This document shows, one piece after another, positions 60,869 through 64,000 of a DNA stretch of 64,000 bases. Numbering within the stretch: the stretch's first letter is position 1; each line of letters begins with the position of its first letter. The notes beneath the pieces were generated by a model. That model saw nothing but the letters and a program-made list of their open reading frames with translations. It made no database searches and was not told the DNA's origin. Made by a program: the position numbers and the translations under genes. The stretch is from Arthrobacter oryzae (GTDB lineage Bacteria > Actinomycetota > Actinomycetes > Actinomycetales > Micrococcaceae). The stretch is from positions 2,418,001-2,482,000 of the forward strand of contig NZ_CP132204.1 of assembly GCF_030718995.1 (NCBI RefSeq), in the 5' to 3' direction.

Positions 60869-62044
60869 CCGGACCAGCGTCGCAATCAGCAGCACCAGGG
60901 CTACGCCTTGCAGGGCCGCCACGGCGGCAATGAGCGCTGGAGGGGAGCCGTAGAGCGCCCCGTACAGGGCTCCGCCGGCGAGTGCGCCGGATCCTTCGAA
61001 CGCGGCAAAGATACCGTAGGCGGTCCCTTGCCTCCCCGGAACCACCAGATCGGCCACCAGCGCCTTCACCGTGGAGTCCTGGATGCCGGTGGCTGCTCCC
61101 CACACCAGCACCCCGGCCAGCACCGGTCCCATGCCCGCTGAGAACGCCAGCACCGGGACCAAAGTGACCAGTAGTGGCAGGACCAGAAGCACAGCACCTC
61201 CCGCGCGATCGTAGGCATATCCGCTGGCGAGTGCTCCAAGGGCCGCTGCCGTCATGGCAGCTGCGTAGACGAGCGGGACGGCCGGGACGGGGACTTCAAC
61301 CGCTGTCGTCAGATGGAATCCGATGACTCCGAAGGCCACCAGGCCGGCACTCCAGAAGAAGGCGGAGACGGCGAAAAGGACGAACACCGCAGAGAGGCGT
61401 TCCCTTGGCGTGGCGGCAGGACCGCTGGAGTCCGCTGCTCCCTGCGCCTCCAGCACGTCACGCGCGGCCCGCGGCCCGTGTGGTTCGGGGATGCGGCGCC
61501 GCATCCAGAAGAGGAGGGCCATGGCAAAGGCGCCGGGAACAGCCAGGACCGCGAAGGCCGGCCACAGTGCTCCGGTGGCCACGATGACGGCGGAGGCGAT
61601 CAGCGGCCCCGAAAACGCTCCGGCAAGGTCAAGGGTTTTGTGCACGGCGAAGCCGCGTCCTCGCCCGACGGGCCCGGCAACGTCGGCCAGCAGGACGGTC
61701 TTGGCGGGGCTTCTGACGGCCTTGCCCACGCGGTCGCCGATGATGAGCACGGAGGCCAGCACCAGCCCGGCGGCACCGAGGGCAGGCGTCACGGCTAGCA
61801 AGGGAATGCACAGCGCTGTCAGGGCATAGCCGGCCAGTGTGAACGTCCAGTATTTTCCCGTGCGGTCCGCCCACGGCCCAAAGACCAGGCGGAGACCCTG
61901 GGCTGCGGCTTCGGCGCCGCCGGTGACCAGCCCGACCAGCAGGGCGGAGGCACCCAACTGGGCCAGGAGCGGGCCGGCGAGCGGGCGGGCGCCGTCGGAC
62001 ACCGCATCGACAGCCAGACTGACCAGACCGAACCTGATCACCAT
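60818..62044 (-). CDS. MFS transporter (12 helices)
   Basis: 408 aa from the ATG at 62044, with GGAG upstream. Twelve predicted helices; the loop motif FGPWADRTGKYW after helix 2 and GDRVGKAVRSPAKTVL after helix 4 are typical of the multidrug or sugar-efflux-like MFS branch that includes many uncharacterised actinobacterial exporters. Substrate unknown. The 3' end overlaps the P-type ATPase gene by 51 nt, so antisense interference at the ends is possible. Confidence 0.88.
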   Translation of the reverse strand: MVIRFGLVSLAVDAVSDGARPLAGPLLAQLGASALLVGLVTGGAEAAAQGLRLVFGPWADRTGKYWTFTLAGYALTALCIPLLAVTPALGAAGLVLASVLIIGDRVGKAVRSPAKTVLLADVAGPVGRGRGFAVHKTLDLAGAFSGPLIASAVIVATGALWPAFAVLAVPGAFAMALLFWMRRRIPEPHGPRAARDVLEAQGAADSSGPAATPRERLSAVFVLFAVSAFFWSAGLVAFGVIGFHLTTAVEVPVPAVPLVYAAAMTAAALGALASGYAYDRAGGAVLLVLPLLVTLVPVLAFSAGMGPVLAGVLVWGAATGIQDSTVKALVADLVVPGRQGTAYGIFAAFEGSGALAGGALYGALYGSPPALIAAVAALQGVALVLLIATLVRSHRGRAPEPARAPEPE

Positions 62045-62190
62045 GCTCCACGGGGAGCCCGGAAGTGCCTCGCGGTGGCGGCCCGTGCGGTCGGGCGGGA
62101 GCTGTTCCACAGCCCCAGCGTTTCGGACTGCCCGCCGGAATTCAATAGCGACGGCGTGCGGAGGGCAGGCGCCCGCCGGCAGGCAGCGGA

Positions 62191-62196
62191 TAAGAT
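62191..62196 (+). promoter_or_regulatory. predicted -10 of the small membrane protein gene (leaderless)
   Basis: TAAGAT ends 6 nt before the GTG at 62203. No Shine-Dalgarno sequence is visible. Confidence 0.5.
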
Positions 62197-62202
62197 CGCA
62201 GG

Positions 62203-62610
62203 GTGACCAACTCACAGGGAGCGGAACGCTACGTCGTTCGCCGGTGGTGGAGGAGCCGGGCGCTGCCGTGGGCGGGCCTGGTGGGTGTTTCCATCATCCT
62301 GACGGCCATCTCTTTGGAGCGGACAATGTTGTCCGCCTATGAGCCCGTACCGGAGTTCGTGGAGCGACTGCGTGTGGGCAGGTTGTTGATGCTCGGTGGG
62401 TCGGCTGCGTCGATTGCAGCTGCCGTCTGGTCCCAGATCCGGCAGTATCCGCTATGGGTGACGCTGTGCGTTGCCGCCCCGGTGGCGCTCGTGGGCCTGG
62501 CCACGATGATCACCACGCCGCCATCCTTGATGCCGCAGATTATTGGTCTGTTCGCCCTGCCGGCGGCCGTGGCAGGGCTCATCGGAGGAGTCACCTTCAA
62601 ACGCAGGTGA
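62203..62610 (+). CDS. small integral membrane protein, unknown
   Basis: 135 aa with a basic N-terminus (YVVRRWWRSR) and about four helices (about 22-40, 62-78, 84-103 and 110-130), ending GGVTFKRR. I recognise no family. The gene is monocistronic in appearance and starts 158 nt from the divergent MFS gene. Confidence 0.7.
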   Translation: MTNSQGAERYVVRRWWRSRALPWAGLVGVSIILTAISLERTMLSAYEPVPEFVERLRVGRLLMLGGSAASIAAAVWSQIRQYPLWVTLCVAAPVALVGLATMITTPPSLMPQIIGLFALPAAVAGLIGGVTFKRR

Positions 62611-62724
62611 CCGTGATGACGGTGACCAGGATGCCTGTGACCGGGATGCCTTCGAGGGGCGGATCGTGGCAGCCCGGTCCTTTTGACTCTGGGGCCCGGC
62701 ACCGCGCACTGCCACACTGATGCG

Positions 62725-63816
62725 ATGAGTGGTGAGCTGCCGGTGATTCCCCCGGGCGAACGCAACGTGGCCCCCAACCTGGCGCTCCAGGCTTTACTCG
62801 TGGCCGTGCTCGTACTGTTCCTCGCCGCATGCTCTCAGCCCGGGGCCCAAAACGGGCCCACGTCCTCAGGTTCGGGAAGCCCCGCCTGCGAGCTCATTAC
62901 CCCGGAGATCGCGGCGAAGGCTATACCCGGCATCGTGCCTATGGGCCAGAACAGCCGGGCCAGGCCGTTCGGAACCAAGGCCTACCTGTGCACCTATTCG
63001 AGCAAGTCCGAGGCAGGCATGACGGCCCTGTCTGTGTCACTCACGTCGCCGGCCTCGGCCGCCGACATCGCCAAGGCGAAGTCGACGTCAGACTGCTCAC
63101 CCGTCACGGGCATCGGCGACTTCGCATGCCTCCAGTGGACGGGATATTTTCGTGGTGAGGCCGGCGGCGCGTCCGCGAATGTCGTCCTGACGGCTGTCCG
63201 GGGGAACGAGACGCTCGAAATGCCCTATGTGGCGGGCCCGCCCATGGACGGGGCCGACGCCCCGGATGGAGACGCTATGGCCCGTGCGCTTACGCAGGCG
63301 GCAGTGGACGCCGGCTGGGGCAACGGGTCCACCCTCAGCGTCCCGGCGGCCCCGCCCGTGGGTCCGCCCGCCACCACTGACAACCCGGTGTGCGCCCTGT
63401 TCAGTCCCGACGAGGTCAGGCAGGCATTCGGGGCGAGCACCCAGCCTCAGATTCTTCCGCGTGAGGTCAGTTGCCGGTACACATTCGGAGACCTGGGCAC
63501 ACCGGGCCCCGACTCCCTCGTCTTCTCGGTCGAAGTCCTCAAGGGTGCAGCCCCGGCGCTGGGCGGTCCCGGCGGACGCGGCGAGCCGCTCGACGGCATC
63601 GGGGACAAGGCGTCCTTCACTATGACAACCGAGCCGGCGGGCCCGAAGTCACTCCGTCCGGCGGGCGACGTGCCCATCACGATCCTGTCCGTGTCAGCGG
63701 TAAGGGGCCGGAACCTGGCGACATTCACCGCGCAGGTCTTGATCGCGCCGGAGGGGCCAACGGCCGAGCAGACGAAGGATCAACTCATCACGCTGTTGCG
63801 CGGCGTCGAGTTCTGA
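62725..63816 (+). CDS. secreted lipoprotein with two DUF3558-like repeats
   Basis: 363 aa from the ATG at 62725. An N-terminal basic segment leads to a hydrophobic stretch and lipobox LAAC (Cys about 38), so the mature protein is lipid-anchored outside the membrane. Two repeats follow, each starting with the C-x-L/F-x-T/S-x-(D/E) pattern (ACELITPEIAAKAIPG and VCALFSPDEVRQAFG) and containing a further Cys-x-Tyr (CTYS, CRYT), as in DUF3558 and related actinobacterial lipoproteins. Function unknown; probable surface or sensing role. Confidence 0.8.
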   Translation: MSGELPVIPPGERNVAPNLALQALLVAVLVLFLAACSQPGAQNGPTSSGSGSPACELITPEIAAKAIPGIVPMGQNSRARPFGTKAYLCTYSSKSEAGMTALSVSLTSPASAADIAKAKSTSDCSPVTGIGDFACLQWTGYFRGEAGGASANVVLTAVRGNETLEMPYVAGPPMDGADAPDGDAMARALTQAAVDAGWGNGSTLSVPAAPPVGPPATTDNPVCALFSPDEVRQAFGASTQPQILPREVSCRYTFGDLGTPGPDSLVFSVEVLKGAAPALGGPGGRGEPLDGIGDKASFTMTTEPAGPKSLRPAGDVPITILSVSAVRGRNLATFTAQVLIAPEGPTAEQTKDQLITLLRGVEF

Positions 63817-63837
63817 CGCTGCTCGGAGGTGCGGGCT

Positions 63838-64000
63838 ATGCCCAGGAAGCCGATCATCCTGCTCGGTATCGACGGGGTCCTCAACCCGGTGGCGCGGGCC
63901 GACGCCGAAGCTCCGATCAGTGATCCGGTGGCTGGCCAGGATGGAAACGTCGGGCTGCGCGGACTGGGACTCAGTCGTGTGGATTGACGACGTGCTTGGG
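63838..64000 (+). pseudogene. broken HAD-type phosphatase fragment
   Basis: The frame from 63838 reads a HAD motif I (PIILLGIDGVLNP) and then stops after 50 residues. In another frame, starting near 63925, the DNA encodes RWLARMETSGCADWDSVVWIDDVLG, which matches the C-terminal VVWIDD block of the same small HAD proteins. The expected first Asp of motif I is Gly. The parts are too close and in different frames, indicating an internal deletion plus frameshift. The gene runs out of the window, so the conclusion is limited. Confidence 0.6.

Overview
The window is high-GC, gene-dense bacterial chromosome. Proteasome activator Bpa, GTP-type PEP carboxykinase, dodecin, NsrR-type Rrf2 regulator, an actinobacterial c-di-AMP riboswitch, and frequent GTG/TTG and apparently leaderless starts all point to an actinobacterium of the Micrococcaceae, most like Arthrobacter or Pseudarthrobacter. 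That placement is inference; no database was searched. I see no integrase, transposase, phage gene or CRISPR array, so this reads as core and soft-core chromosome.

Layout. 1-3.5 kb: amide/ureide catabolic operon (MFS transporter end, M20 hydrolase, amidase) facing a LID-less adenylate kinase. 4.2-5.4 kb: a 34-aa membrane peptide, a DJ-1/PfpI protein, tRNA-Ser(CGA). 5.5-8.1 kb: a tight three-gene cluster of MDR dehydrogenase, a 6-pyruvoyl-tetrahydropterin-synthase-fold protein without its catalytic residues, and a GT4 glycosyltransferase; this is the best candidate for an undescribed pathway. 8-13.6 kb: tadA, PAP2 phosphatase, upp, VOC protein, HAD phosphatase, STAS-like protein, GT2, and a secreted lytic-transglycosylase-like protein behind a c-di-AMP (ydaO) riboswitch. 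13.9-18 kb: a two-component system and an OmpR-type regulator without a receiver domain, preceded by an unusual AT-rich leader. 18-21.4 kb: dodecin, SixA-like phosphatase, a coiled-coil membrane protein, EamA transporter and an overlapping convergent membrane protein. 21.4-24.9 kb: an autoregulated operon of degenerate ABC ATPase, YhgE/Pip membrane protein and TetR.

25-33.4 kb: flavoprotein disulfide reductase, FadR-like regulator, tRNA-Arg(ACG), pckG, then hmp with nsrR and a phosphomannomutase operon. 33.5-43.6 kb: RecQ helicase with a phosphoribosyltransferase-like tail, DHA2 transporter, CrtI-like oxidoreductase, tRNA-Ser(GCT), S9 peptidase and an FAD/NAD(P)-binding protein. 43.6-49.9 kb: an intergenic repeat cluster, a 1526-aa secreted nuclease/nucleotidase, a double VOC protein and tRNA-Ser(TGA). 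50-64 kb: quinone oxidoreductase, PadR regulator, cstA-ybdD, Bpa and partner, aldo/keto reductase, a coiled-coil protein, Ca2+-type P-ATPase, MFS transporter, small membrane protein, a DUF3558-like lipoprotein and a broken HAD gene at the right edge.

Themes. Several genes have a TANNNT hexamer ending 6-7 nt before the start codon, which suggests leaderless mRNAs. Self-contained regulatory circuits can be read from DNA: TetR operator inside a promoter spacer, two PadR-type boxes flanking a promoter, NsrR-type boxes before hmp, and the riboswitch. Carbon-starvation and gluconeogenesis functions (cstA, pckG), nitrosative stress (hmp/nsrR), protein turnover (Bpa) and extracellular nucleic-acid scavenging fit a soil heterotroph.
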